Positions 42,301 to 52,781 of a DNA stretch of 64,000 bases are shown piece after piece. Each line of letters starts with the position of its first letter. Positions within the stretch are counted from its first letter, which is position 1. Under the pieces are notes generated by a model. It saw nothing but the letters and a program-made list of their open reading frames with translations, had not been told where the DNA came from and searched no databases. The translations under genes were made by a program, and so were the position numbers. This DNA comes from Takakia lepidozioides (lineage: Eukaryota; Streptophyta; Takakiopsida; Takakiales; Takakiaceae), in contig CM060734.1 in the NCBI GenBank assembly GCA_030704615.1, positions 44,844,042-44,908,041 of the forward strand. Reading direction: 5' to 3'.

Positions 42301-43501
42301 TGCAAAGCAGACGTGCATGAAATGAGAAGGTGGATGGTGCAGGTGGCATATTCTGTGATTGACACACGTCCAGAGAAGAAGATGGTGTCATGGTGCTTGA
42401 AGAACAATGTTAAGATTCTTGCATACGGGTAAATCTTTTCACAAGAAGACCTTCAAGTTTATGGATGCATTGTTTATATTCTAGAAGAGGTCTTTAAGAA
42501 AATGTAGGCTACACTCATTGTCTTGATTGAGATGATGTGTAGAAAAGTTTCTCCTCATGGACTGTTCCCTGTTAACACTGTGGTGATGTATCCTAAGGGT
42601 ATATCGAAGGAGAATGTTTCCAGCAAGAATCTAGCCCATTGCCTACTCTTCAAGCGTCAATTTGACACTTCATTGTCATTGTTGCAGAGATGACATGTTT
42701 TATTGGCCTTGCAGGACCCTGCTGGGTGGGCTTCTGTCAGATAAGTATGTGGGTAAACCCGAGCCAAAGAGGAACGAACTCTCCACTCAATCCCTATCGA
42801 AATACAAATACAGCATTGATCAGTGGGGTGGCTGGGCACTTTTCCAGGTGCGTTTCTTCTGAGAGATAAGAGCAACTGTCTCCCTGAACTAATTGCTTAT
42901 ACCAGGGAAAATCACATTACTGGAGTGAGCCCCTCACAAAGGTAGTTCATATCCCCTATGTTTCTGTCCAAACTGGGCGTGGGGTCTATGGCCACGAGGC
43001 TATGGCAAACAAATCTCATAAGTACATTCTCTCTCTTTCTTTCTCGTCTGGGTGAAGACTTTCTCGTCTGGGAGAAAAGGGATTTGCAGGGAATGGCATG
43101 AGTACATCTCTTCTCTCTTGTAGCATTATAAGATGGTCTTTCCTCTGGTAATTAGGGCTCAATGTGTTTGCTTGCAGTCCATGAATTTGTGACTGTAGCA
43201 TCATGTTCAAGCATTATGTCTTACAAATACATCTCTGTCCCAGGAGCTTCTACTGGCACTACGTCGAATTGCAGAGAAACATGGAGTGAGCATCAGTAAT
43301 GTGGCAGTGCGCTATGTTGCAGATAAGCCTGCTGTCGGTGCCGTTATAATAGGTGCACGCCTCAGTATATCAGAGCATATTGCAAGTAATCAGGCCATAT
43401 ACTCCTTCCCGGGTTTGGATGAAGAAGACCTGGCTTTGATCCATTCGGTGGTGAGAAAGGGGACCGAATTATCCGGTGACTGTGGTGATGAGTATCGGTA
43501 G
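39328..43501 (+). CDS. Cytosolic-type aldo-keto reductase (AKR-B)
   Basis: Eight exons: 39328-39418, 40083-40193, 40851-40943, 41227-41326, 41935-42091, 42343-42428, 42715-42847 and 43244-43501. They sum to 1,029 bases, giving 342 residues, a full AKR barrel. Catalytic residues: Asp63 and Tyr68 (VFDMADIYGP), Lys93 (YGFTKFVP) and His131 (MVQFHWWDYS). Also visible are [28 protein letters not shown] and the C-terminus GDCGDEYR. The last two closely resemble the plant At2g27680-type AKR family. The N-terminus ([12 protein letters not shown]) lacks transit-peptide character, so it is probably cytosolic, unlike AKR-A. Introns are 293-664 bases. Intron 7 carries a LINE-tail repeat. The natural substrate is unknown. 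Confidence 0.93.
42891..43030 (+). mobile_element. LINE-family 3' tail in AKR-B intron 7
   Basis: It shares GGAGTGAGCCCCTCAC, CTATGTTTC, TCCAAACTGGGC and TATGGCCAC with 14,826-14,939, where the same tail follows a LINE zinc finger. There is no coding sequence here. It is probably a 5'-truncated insertion. A further related fragment (GCAGGGAATGGCATGAGTAC) lies at 43,087-43,106. Confidence 0.55.
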
Positions 43502-44424
43502 TTGTGCAATATTGTAGGAAATGTAACAAGGAGTTGATGTTGCTGGCTGAAAGTGCTGAAAATCTCCTCTGCTAGTGCACCATGTGCTTGTTAAGGGTAC
43601 ATTCTCCGTTAAGTGGAGCCTGAACTATGGTCTTAAGATGTTAAGGGAGGGCTGGCAATTTACAGTCCCGTCTTTCCTGGGCCGATTTGAGAAGAACTGC
43701 CATGCTCCTCATGCTGGTACTTAGGAGTGCAGTAGGCGCAGGAAGTTACAGTGTACGTTGCACACATCACACCTCACTCTTCTCTTGTAGTAGATCAATG
43801 TTAAAGGAAAAGATCATCTTCAACCCTGGCATTTCAGAGATGCATCAGCATGGCTAGTGAAATCCTACTGTTTCCAGTATTGAGGAGGGAACTTAAGCTG
43901 GTGAGTAGTTTGAATGGCTGGTGGTTTCACTTTCTTGCCAGTAACTTCGTTAGTCTTCATCCACAAAGATCGGCGTATACCCACCTCTTGCATGTCGTCT
44001 CGAATGTTTTCAGTATCCTTCCAACCAAAGAGAAAACCCAACAGAGTAGTGCTAATATAGACTGCCAATCAAATGATAAAACGATGGTGAACAGTATTGC
44101 AGTTGGCTCTGTCCCTGAGAATCAACAGACCAGGCACGCTTTTCGTGCCCCTCAGTGATGACGGCAAGGTGTCTTTTAGTCTGTTAGGCTGTAGTTGCTT
44201 CATACTGTGGTAGATATGGTGTGACGAGATACTCGCGCTGAGTGTCTTCTGATGGAGGGGGTTTCTCCTAGGTTCCAAAGAGGTGGGGAATGATGAGGGT
44301 TTGGCATTTTGCAAGTGAAAGTACAAGGCAAGAGAGAACCCTAGAGAGCAAGGGATGTGGGAGATGGCTGTGTGGGGGTGGGTAGACAGATGAGTAACGG
44401 TATTGTCGCTAACTTGTCGTTTCA
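43502..44424. other. AKR-B 3' flank and glycosylase upstream region
   Basis: There is an open frame of 102 codons at 43,850-44,158 with no recognisable domain, and I do not call it. The stretch probably holds the AKR-B terminator and the promoter or leader of the DNA glycosylase gene. Confidence 0.5.
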
Positions 44425-46018
44425 TTGAGAGATGGTGACAGACTGAGACAGAGCTGGGCGTCGGGAGAGCTGGGTAGGGTGCATACTTTAGTGATGACTG
44501 GAGTGGAAGCTGTGGTGAAGGGGAGCAGTGGTGATTTCAGGCGCAGCCTGCGCTCCAGCTCGCGCGCGCTTCCTGTACCCACCTCGATGCAGGGGAATTT
44601 AGTCGATTCGAAGATCAAATTCAGGAAAGTAAAGAGTGTGAGTTCTAAGATAGGAAACAAGTCTGCAAAAACTGGGCTCTTGTCCGGGGAGGGGAGACCT
44701 GATGGCTTGTCAAGTGGCCCAACGTCAGATGTCGAGCAAGATATGAAGACGGTTGCAGCGGACCTGGGGAAGGTAAAAATGCGGGTTTCCATAGATACTA
44801 TGGATATCAAGTTGAGGGCAGTCCAGGAGAGACTCAGTTTGAAGAGGGAGGGTTGGCAGGTTATTTCTGTCACTGACAGAGAGGAGGGGTTGGGAAATAC
44901 TGACATGGCAAATGCTGACACGGTCAGGGAAGGGTCAGGAAGAGGGAGGAGACAGAGGTCGCGTACTGGTGTTCTTGCAGCACCTCCTTCAATTCTACTT
45001 GCCTCTGAAGAATTAGATGGCGGTGTTCTAGGGGATGGGACTGTGATGGAGATAGGAAGCAATTCAGAGAGGGAGGTGGAAAGAAGGGATGGGCTGCAGA
45101 GTGCATGTGACATCTCGTGTCAATTACGACTTGGTATAGATGCTCAGGCACATGTGAAGATAGCTACCTTGCCAATGAAAGAGATGGCTTGGAGCTTAAG
45201 TCTATTACATAGCGATACAATTGCGGCGGCCACAGAGCATCTGAAGGGGGCCGATGCAAGGCTGCGAGTAGTCATAGAAAGGCATAATCAAGGCCCCAAA
45301 TTTGAACGATGCAGCAGTTGCTTTGCAGCATTGACTCGCAGCATCGTGTTCCAGCAGCTTGCCACCAAGGCTGCCTCTGCGGTCTATGCCCGTCTAGTGA
45401 TCCTTTGTGGGGTACTTTCGCTGACTTCTTCTCGTCAATAAATATGCAGCTCCTTGCGAGTTCTCTTTTATAGATAGTTGCTGGGCAGAAGCTCATCTTC
45501 AGAACTGGGCGTAGGATTATAATTTTGGGTAGAAGCAGAACCTAGTATTTTGTTTTCTTCCGTTTTAACATTGGTTGTGGCAAAAGGGGGCAGATTGTGT
45601 GACGCCACAGACGGTAGCTGGGCTGACTGCGCTGCAGCTGCGGGAAAGCGGTATCTCAGGACGCAAGGCGAGCTATCTTCATGATCTGGCCCACAATTTT
45701 CTGTCAGGAGCTCTCTCTGACGACACCCTTTTGTCCATGGAGGAGGATGCACTCATGGTAGGGTTGACAGCAGTGAAGGGCATTGGAGTGTGGTCAGCAC
45801 ACATGTTTATGATATTTTGGCTGCATAAGGCTGATGTTCTCCCTGTTGGGGACTTGGCAGTTCGGAAAGGCTTCCAGAAGTTGTATCAGCTCAAGGCCTT
45901 ACCATCACCCCCCCAGATGGAGGAGCTAGCAGCTTGTTGGCAACCTTATCGATCTTTAGGAGCATGGTACATGTGGCGCCTTCTGGATATGACTCTACCG
46001 TTTCCACCTCCTGCATAA
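44425..46018 (+). CDS. HhH-GPD DNA glycosylase (3-methyladenine glycosylase II/AlkA-like)
   Basis: Two exons, 44425-45411 and 45587-46018, join in phase 0 (GGG|GTACTT, AAAAG|GGGG) to 472 residues. The enzyme removes alkylated bases in base-excision repair, probably in the nucleus. The first 230 or so residues are charged, low-complexity and not recognisable. The catalytic domain starts near residue 240 with FAALTRSIVFQQLATKAAS. It continues with LRESGISGRKASYLHDLA and the helix-hairpin-helix LTAVKGIGVWSAHMF (residues 389-403). The Gly/Pro loop DVLPVGDLAVRKGF holds the catalytic Asp418. It ends with YRSLGAWYMWRLLD. This order matches plant AlkA-type proteins. Other ATGs in frame (for example 44,494) would shorten only the unconserved tail, so the true start is uncertain. 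Confidence 0.9.
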
Positions 46019-46559
46019 AGAGGAGATGCAGCCCACATCTTGTGATCAGGGTTGCATCAAGCCTTCCTTGAAATCAGGATGTTGTGGAAGAAGAAAATAG
46101 CCTTGGAGAAGATCCAAGATGATACTTTAAAAAGAAATTGAAAAGAAACATGTGATTTTCAGGTGGCCACTTTGAAGAGCCCATCCCCTGAGAACTCAAA
46201 AACCGCAGAAAAGCATAGGAACTTGGTTCCAGACATTTCTCATCTAGCCTTTGCGAAGATTCCTGATCAGAATCCGTGATACGCTCCACCATGCATGGAT
46301 GAGGATGTGGGTTCTGAATTGCTCAGTAGATCCTCCCCTAGGTTTTCTGTGGCGTGTGTTGGACAGTGGTGAAGGCCAAGGATTTTGCTATGATGTACGC
46401 ATGACACATTAGAGTCCTACTCAATAATCCCTGCTACCCGCATTGTAGAAACTAAAACCATATCAGACTCTTTGATCTCTCTCACCTGATATGCAATTCT
46501 GACCTTTTCCTCTCTCTCCTCTCCGTTCTATTTCAGCCATACTGTGGACGGGTGTACAT

Positions 46560-46740
46560 AAAGCTCAGAGTCCCCTATGCTTGCGTGAATGCAGTACCCG
46601 GGTACATGCCATTGGGTACCCATAGGCGGGGAGGGTCACCATCATCATCATCGTCCCCTCCCCAGCATTCCACATTGGGATTCTTTAACCCCTCCAGCTG
46701 GTCAAGAGTGAGAACACAATCCCCACAAGACTTAAACACA
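46560..46740 (-). pseudogene. PP2C phosphatase exon fragment, frameshifted
   Basis: The minus strand reads CVLTLDQLEGLKNP, then an acidic GGDDDDDGDPPRLWVPNGM, then YPGTAFT. This is a characteristic stretch of the plant PP2C catalytic domain, of the type found in PP2C/cyclic-nucleotide/kinase fusion proteins. Immediately after, the frame breaks: the expected R-S-I-G-D-S motif is found one base out of frame (SIGDS), so the original frame meets TAG after two codons. No further phosphatase sequence is seen on either side. It is an isolated decayed exon. Confidence 0.75.
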
Positions 46741-49500
46741 CTCACATTCATCATCCCTGAAAGGTGTCTGGTCACTTGAGAGATCCAGCTCCAGCAATCA
46801 TGGTCTAACAAAGACATTCTTATAGTCTCCCAACTGAGGAGTATGCATCTGGAGAATTGGCAGTAGTTTCACCACTCTGTTTCATCAGAGAAACAGGTCT
46901 AGAACCAGAAAGCTTAAAGGCGGGAACAAATGCCAAAAAATGGTGCCATGGAGATATTTACAAGACATACAGGAAAAGGATCCAGTAAAATGAGTAATAA
47001 ATCAACAGTGGCCTTCATGTAAAATTTCTACTGTTTCTTTCCTCCCACATGATCAGGAGTATGTATGCTTGCACCCTGGTACACACTGCAGGAAGCTACC
47101 ATGACGCTTATTTGGAAAACCCACCATCTTTTGTAAAGCTTCTGGAAATAGAAAAGGCCAGCTTTATTCAAAATCATTGAAACAAATTGTGAGAACCACA
47201 CCCAAACCCGCACCTTGTTAGCGAGTTTTAACCTCTTCTCCTCATTCTCCGACATCATGGAAGCAGATCCCAAAACCCTACGAATCTCCTCTTGCTGATT
47301 GCAAACCGAGTCTCATATCTTTCCAGTCTGCGAGATCCACGAGCAGGTCTTGAAAAGAGACACGGAGTGAAATCTATGGGAGGGAAATGGACGAGGGGCA
47401 GCTGATGTAATGCCCCCTAACCGTCGTTCGCCTAATTGTCTAACCTCAGTGACTAAGTGGTGAAAAAATACCTCGCCAGGATATGAAAGTCATTCCAAGA
47501 TTGCCGAAATGCTCTCAGCCTACCGAACCTTATGACGGATTGCGGAAGCAAGAGACTAAACGACTAGTTGAACCCCCGAAAAACAAAACTACTGTAACCC
47601 TTGAATCTCTATCGGACTGGAGCAATGTATCCAACTACAACCCAAATTGCTAACAACAGATGTGAGAACCCGAACTCATTCTAGAACCTTGTCGAATTCA
47701 ACCCAACATCCAACAATCATACAATTTTCTACAAAACGAGAGTATTCCAACAACATTCGAATCCAGGTACCTTCCTACTATGATCATCGTTTCTACAGAA
47801 AAAACTAGGACCCAAGCGCTTGCATTGCCAGAGAGACTTTAGCTCATCCTGTGCACTATCAAACTTGCACCCGGACACTTAACCCGACCAAGCGACTCTT
47901 CACCAAAGCCAGCACTCCCAGTAGCCACGTACACAAAGGCTCTCTCACCACATCTTGGCTGCTCCAATAAGCCTGATAAGCAAATCTTCCGAAGCCAAAC
48001 TAGACGGACGGGTACGCGATGGATTTCACCAAAAAATTATGATTCCGAGGACGCACTGGAGAAGACTAAGTCGGTCTTAAACCTCAAAATGGCAGGAAAA
48101 ACATTGGATGCGAAGAAACGAAATAGAATGGACGAGTAAAAAGTACATTGTAGACTGCAAACGTCGGGGTGCGTTCCCTCGCGAGTGGAGAAGAAGTGCA
48201 TTTCACTATCACTCTGAAAGCTGCAACGCCTTGATCATTGCGACTGTTAAATGTTGGCAGAGACGCCAGACCCAAATGCTCCTTCCGCAAGCAGGCTGCA
48301 AGAGTACTGCCCTCAATAAATTCCGTCCCTATTGATCAGAAGGGCATAAATCTGAGAGGCACTTTACACTAGGGACAGCTGCCGTGACACTTCAAAAACA
48401 ATTGAAGCTGTGGCGAAAGGCTGTTGGATTAAAAACCTCAGTGTCAGTTGGGCACTTCACACACTACGGGTCAACTGACATATTAACTTACTCGGAGCAA
48501 ATCGAGTACACTGCGCTTCAAAGTACCTTAAACCACCAGAAAGTCATGATTATTACAACCTTGCTATCAGTGTTTCTCCGATACGCCTTGACTGCCTTCT
48601 TAAGGTATTCAGGCCCACCCTTCGTTGAGGCGTAGAAGTCAGAATGCCCTGGGCTCAAAGCATGTTGTTCCTGAAGCTGTTTCTACCATGTGTAGTGTGA
48701 AGCGTCGGTATATTACAGAAGCATTCACTCGGAGACAGAGTTCCGACATCAAGATGGGTGCCAGTAGAGATCAACTATACTTAGTCAAGTGATTCTGTAG
48801 AGGCATTGAAGTGAAAAACCTCCTTGTAATACTAGATCATTTTTTGGTGGAGATGATTCCCCCCATAAAGATGGGTCTTCTAACCCTCAAAGGCAATTAT
48901 ATTTTTGCACCCTTGACTGCAAATCCTGGAGGTTTATCCAGTCCTTTGGAAAGATCTCAGTTCGGGCTACAGGTTTGGTTTGCATGTCAATCAGATCGAA
49001 ATCCAGGAAGATATTTGCTGTTGAGAAAAGAGTCACCGTGTCACCCAGTGACCGGCCTTGACGATTAAGAAAACCTCCATAATAAGCTTGCTACATCAAC
49101 AATCTCGAAATAGAAAAGAGGATTCCCACGAGATCATCACTGTGGCAAGTACTTCAAAGGAAGAAATGAGACTCTAAAAATAAGAAACAGTAGGTACGTA
49201 ACATGAAGTGCTTTTAAACAAAAGCAATAGAAAGTCCATCCTAAGATTATTGATATGAGCACTAAAAGAAACCTAAAAGCAAATCTATTTTAACTTGACT
49301 ACTTTATGAACTGGTATAAGAGGGCTTATCGAGGTACAACAGTTCTTCTATCTCACTTTGTTTGTTTCAAAGTTCACGTGCTAGGTGAGATTCTTGACTA
49401 TCGACGAAAGTTGTTTTATGATCCCAAGTTTCAGCTCTCATATCTTGTGGAGGTAGCGTTTGTTGTCATTCAACTAGTTGCAATATATTACCTACAAGCC
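46741..49500. other. No certain gene; one weak minus-strand exon candidate
   Basis: At 47,273-47,214 the minus strand encodes MGSASMMSENEEKRLKLANK, followed by a GTGCGG donor and preceded by an AGGGTTTTGG leader-like sequence. This could be a first exon, but I find no following exon. The remaining sequence shows only short chance frames. The upstream region of the dirigent gene lies at the right end, where an open frame continues 65 codons 5' of the chosen ATG. Confidence 0.4.
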
Positions 49501-50148
49501 ATGGCGTCAATCACTAGCAACCGTAGCATGACTGCCAAGACCATATATCAGCAGCGGGTAGATCTTTTGCCATTGATGATTGTTACTACTTGGGCGATCA
49601 TGCTAGTAAGTCCAACCATGGCGGTTGCAGTCGCAAAGTTTGTGTATCCGGTGCCAGACAACCTAGTTCCCCCAAACCAAAACAAAGTGCTCAATTTCTT
49701 TTTGCACGATGACTTGATGATTGGGCAGAATTCCAGTGCCATAACTATGGTGATGCCAGTGGCAGGATTCAATTCGACGTCACTAAAGAATCAAAGCTTC
49801 TTTGGATCGATTGTTGTTTTGGACGATGCTATCACTCAAGAGGCTGATTCTAACTCACTCGAATTGGGTCGAGGTCGGGGCTTCTACATTTGGGATGCAA
49901 TGAATATTACTGGCCCGGGCATTGAGTTTGTGTTCACGGCAGTTTTCAATGAGGCCAGTGGATATGGCGGCAGCACACTGAGCTTCCGAGGTCATGATGT
50001 GGTAGTTGATCCGGTGCGAGAGCTGTCTATCAGCGGTGGTACTGGAGAGTTCCGTTTGGCTCAAGGGTGGGCTGTCATCACCACCTACACGTTGATCGGC
50101 GGAGCTGCAAATCTCAACATCACGGCCTATGTATTTACTGGTTGCTGA
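49501..50148 (+). CDS. DIR: Dirigent family protein
   Basis: One uninterrupted exon of 216 codons including the stop. Dirigent proteins steer stereoselective coupling of phenoxy radicals (lignans and related compounds) in the cell wall. Family signatures run through the whole length: LNFFLHDDLMIG, FGSIVVLDDAITQEADSNS, GRGRGFYIWDAM, FVFTAVFNEASGYGGSTLSF, RELSISGGTGEFRLAQGWA and a final TAYVFTGC. The chosen ATG precedes a hydrophobic stretch (LLPLMIVTTWAIMLVSP) that fits a signal peptide or anchor. The frame is open further upstream to an ATG at 49,306, which would give an untypical 65-residue extension, so I prefer 49,501. N-x-S/T sites (NSS, NIT) fit secretion. Substrate preference cannot be read. 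Confidence 0.92.
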   Translation: MASITSNRSMTAKTIYQQRVDLLPLMIVTTWAIMLVSPTMAVAVAKFVYPVPDNLVPPNQNKVLNFFLHDDLMIGQNSSAITMVMPVAGFNSTSLKNQSFFGSIVVLDDAITQEADSNSLELGRGRGFYIWDAMNITGPGIEFVFTAVFNEASGYGGSTLSFRGHDVVVDPVRELSISGGTGEFRLAQGWAVITTYTLIGGAANLNITAYVFTGC

Positions 50149-50225
50149 CTCTGTAGTGCAGCTTGGGCTATACCATGTCCCAAGAATGTTTAGATATTAA
50201 ATTGGACCAACCTTCTATCGAAACA

Positions 50226-50457
50226 GTCAGTAGCTCAATTGGATAGTGCACTGAATGCTAGCCAGATGGTTCAGGGTTCAAATTCTTCTATTTTGATGTG
50301 TGGGGTATGTTCTCTTCCCCCTTCTCTTGGGTGGTGTCCAATTCGGACTCCTTCATGGCGAGGTTACTGTGAAAGAGGTTGTTTTCTCCTCTCACTATTA
50401 AGGGGCCTGATTTGTGAGCGGTTGTGGCTCCCAGATGTTTCCTTTTAAAAAAAAACA
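50226..50457 (+). mobile_element. tRNA-derived SINE, copy 1
   Basis: The head holds a perfect pol III A box (TAGCTCAATTGG) and a near-perfect B box (GGTTCAAATTC) at tRNA-like spacing. A tRNA-unrelated body with TGAAAGAGGTTGTTTTCTCC and AGGGGCCTGATTTGTGAGC follows, then CTCCCAGATGTTTCC and an A-rich tail. The same head, body and tail recur at 51,142-51,385. It lies just downstream of the dirigent stop codon. Confidence 0.8.
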
Positions 50458-50585
50458 ACTGAGGAATTTGCGTGTTTTAAAGATGCCCATTAAGGAACTG
50501 AGGAATTGGCTCCCAGGTCTTTCCTTTAAGAAAACAAAAAAAAAAAAACAACTGAGGAATTTGCGTGTTTTAAAGATGCCCATGA
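50424..50585 (+). repeat. Tandem duplication of the SINE tail
   Basis: Two successive units each run TGGCTCCCAG, TTTCCTTT, a poly-A run, then AACAACTGAGGAATTTGCG and TTTTAAAGATGCCCAT. The second unit starts near 50,507. This looks like slippage or a second truncated insertion next to the first tail. Confidence 0.75.
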
Positions 50586-50658
50586 AGGCCCCTATGCTTG
50601 ATGAACATGTTACCCTATAGGCATGGCTTTTTCTATGCGAAACACACCGCTGATTAGG

Positions 50659-50884
50659 TTTGTGCCCATATCACATATCATTTCTCAATGCGAAATTCAG
50701 TTTGTGCCCATATCAATATCATTTCTCATTGTGAACTCCACCTAAACTATCATTTCTCAATACGAAATTCAGTTTGTGCCCCTAGCACATATAATTTCTC
50801 AATGCGAAATTCACCGAAACCATCATTTCTCACTGCGAAATTCAGTTTGTGGCCATAGCACATATCATTTCTCGATGCAAAATA
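50659..50884 (+). repeat. Degenerate tandem repeat
   Basis: Roughly six units built on CATTTCTCAATGCGAAATTC, most joined to AGTTTGTGCCCATA. Units are about 36-45 bases and partly diverged. There is no coding potential. Confidence 0.8.
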
Positions 50885-51141
50885 ATAGGATTTCTGGCTA
50901 CACTACTGAAGGTTTCGCCTTGCTAAATTGGCACAGATGTACCATACAAATGCACTAAAAACTATACCCACTTATGGTTTTATTCCGTTTTGAAAACACA
51001 TAACTCCTATGTCCGAGCTTTTAAAACATAAAACTCCGATGACCATGGGTTGTGCTCATGCGAGCACAAGATACCAACCCCCTGGACTGAAACTCGTGAA
51101 ACCCTTGCCCGCCAGTTCTTTACCCTTCACATAAATTATAT

Positions 51142-51385
51142 CAACCGTTGGTAGCTCAGTTGGATAGTGCACTGAGTGCCACCCAGATGTGTCTAGGTCA
51201 AATCCTGCTACCTTAATGGCTGTGGTATGTTCTTCTCCCTCTTCCTTTGGGCAGTGGCCCATGCTAAAGCCTTCACAGAGAGGCTACTCTGAAAGAGGTT
51301 ATTTTTTCCTCTCACTGTAATTAAGGGGCCTGATTTGTGAGCTGTCGCTCCCAGGTGTTTCCCTTTTGAAGGGGAAAAAAAACAA
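51142..51385 (+). mobile_element. tRNA-derived SINE, copy 2
   Basis: The A box TAGCTCAGTTGG is perfect and the B box region (AGGTCAAATCC) is slightly altered. The body (CTGAAAGAGGTTATTTTTTCC, in part) and AGGGGCCTGATTTGTGAGC match copy 1. It ends in CTCCCAGGTGTTTCCC and an A-rich tail. The sequence just before the head (TTCTTTACCCTTCACAT) also ends units of the neighbouring tandem repeat at 51,387-51,745. Confidence 0.8.
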
Positions 51386-51386
51386 T

Positions 51387-51745
51387 TTACGCTTTCCTTC
51401 ATGAGGCGACACACTTTTTACTTTTTCTCACTTTTTGTCAAAGGATAAGGTACTATTCCGCCCTCGTCTCTACAGGGGGCTTCAACTCGTGAACCCCCTT
51501 TCCCCGTTTTACCTTTCACATAAAAAGTTATGCTTTCCTTCAGGAGGCATCATACTTTTTACTTTACTTTATTTGTTTTCAAAGGATAAAGGGTACTATT
51601 CCCCCTTAGTTCTATAGGGGGCTTCAGATGGTGAACGCCTTTCCCCGGTTCTTTACCCTTCACATCACATATATTACGCTTTCTTCAGGAGGCGTCATAC
51701 TTTTTACTTTACTTTATTTCTTTTCAAATGATAGGGGTACTATAT
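51387..51745 (+). repeat. Three-unit tandem repeat, period about 140-146
   Basis: Units start at about 51,387, 51,528 and 51,674 with TTACGCTTTCCTTCATGAGG or a variant. Each continues with CATACTTTTTACTTT and a GGGTACTAT; units 1 and 2 also carry AGGGGGCTTCA and CACCTTTCACAT-like parts. The third unit is cut short. Confidence 0.8.
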
Positions 51746-52781
51746 AGGTCAGGTCTTGGAATACTTGACTCAATCCCAAGACTAGGGGCTCCTAACTAGT
51801 AACCAGGATGAATAGCCTCCTCGACCAGGCGTGAACAAAATATTGTGGTTGGAAATCCTGTTGCAACTTGCCTCTTGATCTGTGGATCCATGGGCCTTGG
51901 AAGTTGGGGGTCTGTTGTCAGTCCCTGAATGAAAAGTCTGCTCAGTAGAGACAATGAACATAAGACTAATATACTGTAGAATTTGGGGCTGTAGGGGGCA
52001 CACTCGCGACCGTGGCTGTTGTCAGTCTAGTGTTGCTGCTCCTGTCGATGATTGTCTGCATCAAGGCTGCAGTTGCCTTGGCCCAGGAAACAGCAAGTGC
52101 AGAATGACCTGGAACCTGTGTCTGAGCGTTTAGTAGTACTGCCCATCATTACGTACTCTGTCACATTATTGTACAGTCACTGCGCATGGAGAGTTGGCTG
52201 TTCTAAAAGTGAATTTTGATTTGTGATTGCGAATTTGAGGCGATACATCTGTCCACATATGCAGCAACCGGGTGAGGATCATTATCAGCCCTCTGTCGAT
52301 TAGGGGATCGTACGTTGTTTGAAGAGAATAAAAATGTGGTGGCCAGATATATGATAGTTGAAGAGAATATGATAACCATCGCCCAACACTGGTGTGCAGT
52401 TATCTGCACCGTGCAAACTGTATAGACTTGTCAAAGCTTTAGCTGTAGAACCCAGTTGCATCGAGCTCAAACTTAGTTTCTTCATGTGAGAAGTTGCAAA
52501 TTTTGTGAGTATGTTGTGAGGAACCAGGCTCATATAGAAGGAGATGACAGATTTGCACATGAGCTGGATCCAGCTCAGATCTCAGACCTCCAGAGTGTAA
52601 CCCTGGAGCGTTTTTCAATAACTGCTAATCGTTGCTGTCAATACAAATCGATTCAAACATTAATCCAACTACCAGTTTATTGATCAGTGGTAGCATCCAC
52701 ACATGTTTCGAAATCCCCTAAGTAACAACAATGCTCAACTCTAATGTGAATCTGCATCTGTATACAAAATTGATCATTAAA
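51746..52781. other. No gene; 3' flank of KCS
   Basis: Only short chance open frames are present. The right end should contain the 3' untranslated region of the minus-strand KCS gene. Confidence 0.5.

Noticed and set aside
43850-44158. 102-codon open frame between AKR-B and the glycosylase
   Set aside because: No domain and no splice logic. The minus strand is equally open over part of it.
49306-49500. Upstream 65-codon extension of the dirigent frame
   Set aside because: It would put the signal-peptide-like segment in the middle of the protein. Dirigent proteins normally begin just before it.
50226-50290. tRNA gene
   Set aside because: The pol III boxes are good, but the acceptor stem does not pair and a conserved non-tRNA body with an A-rich tail follows, so it is a SINE head.
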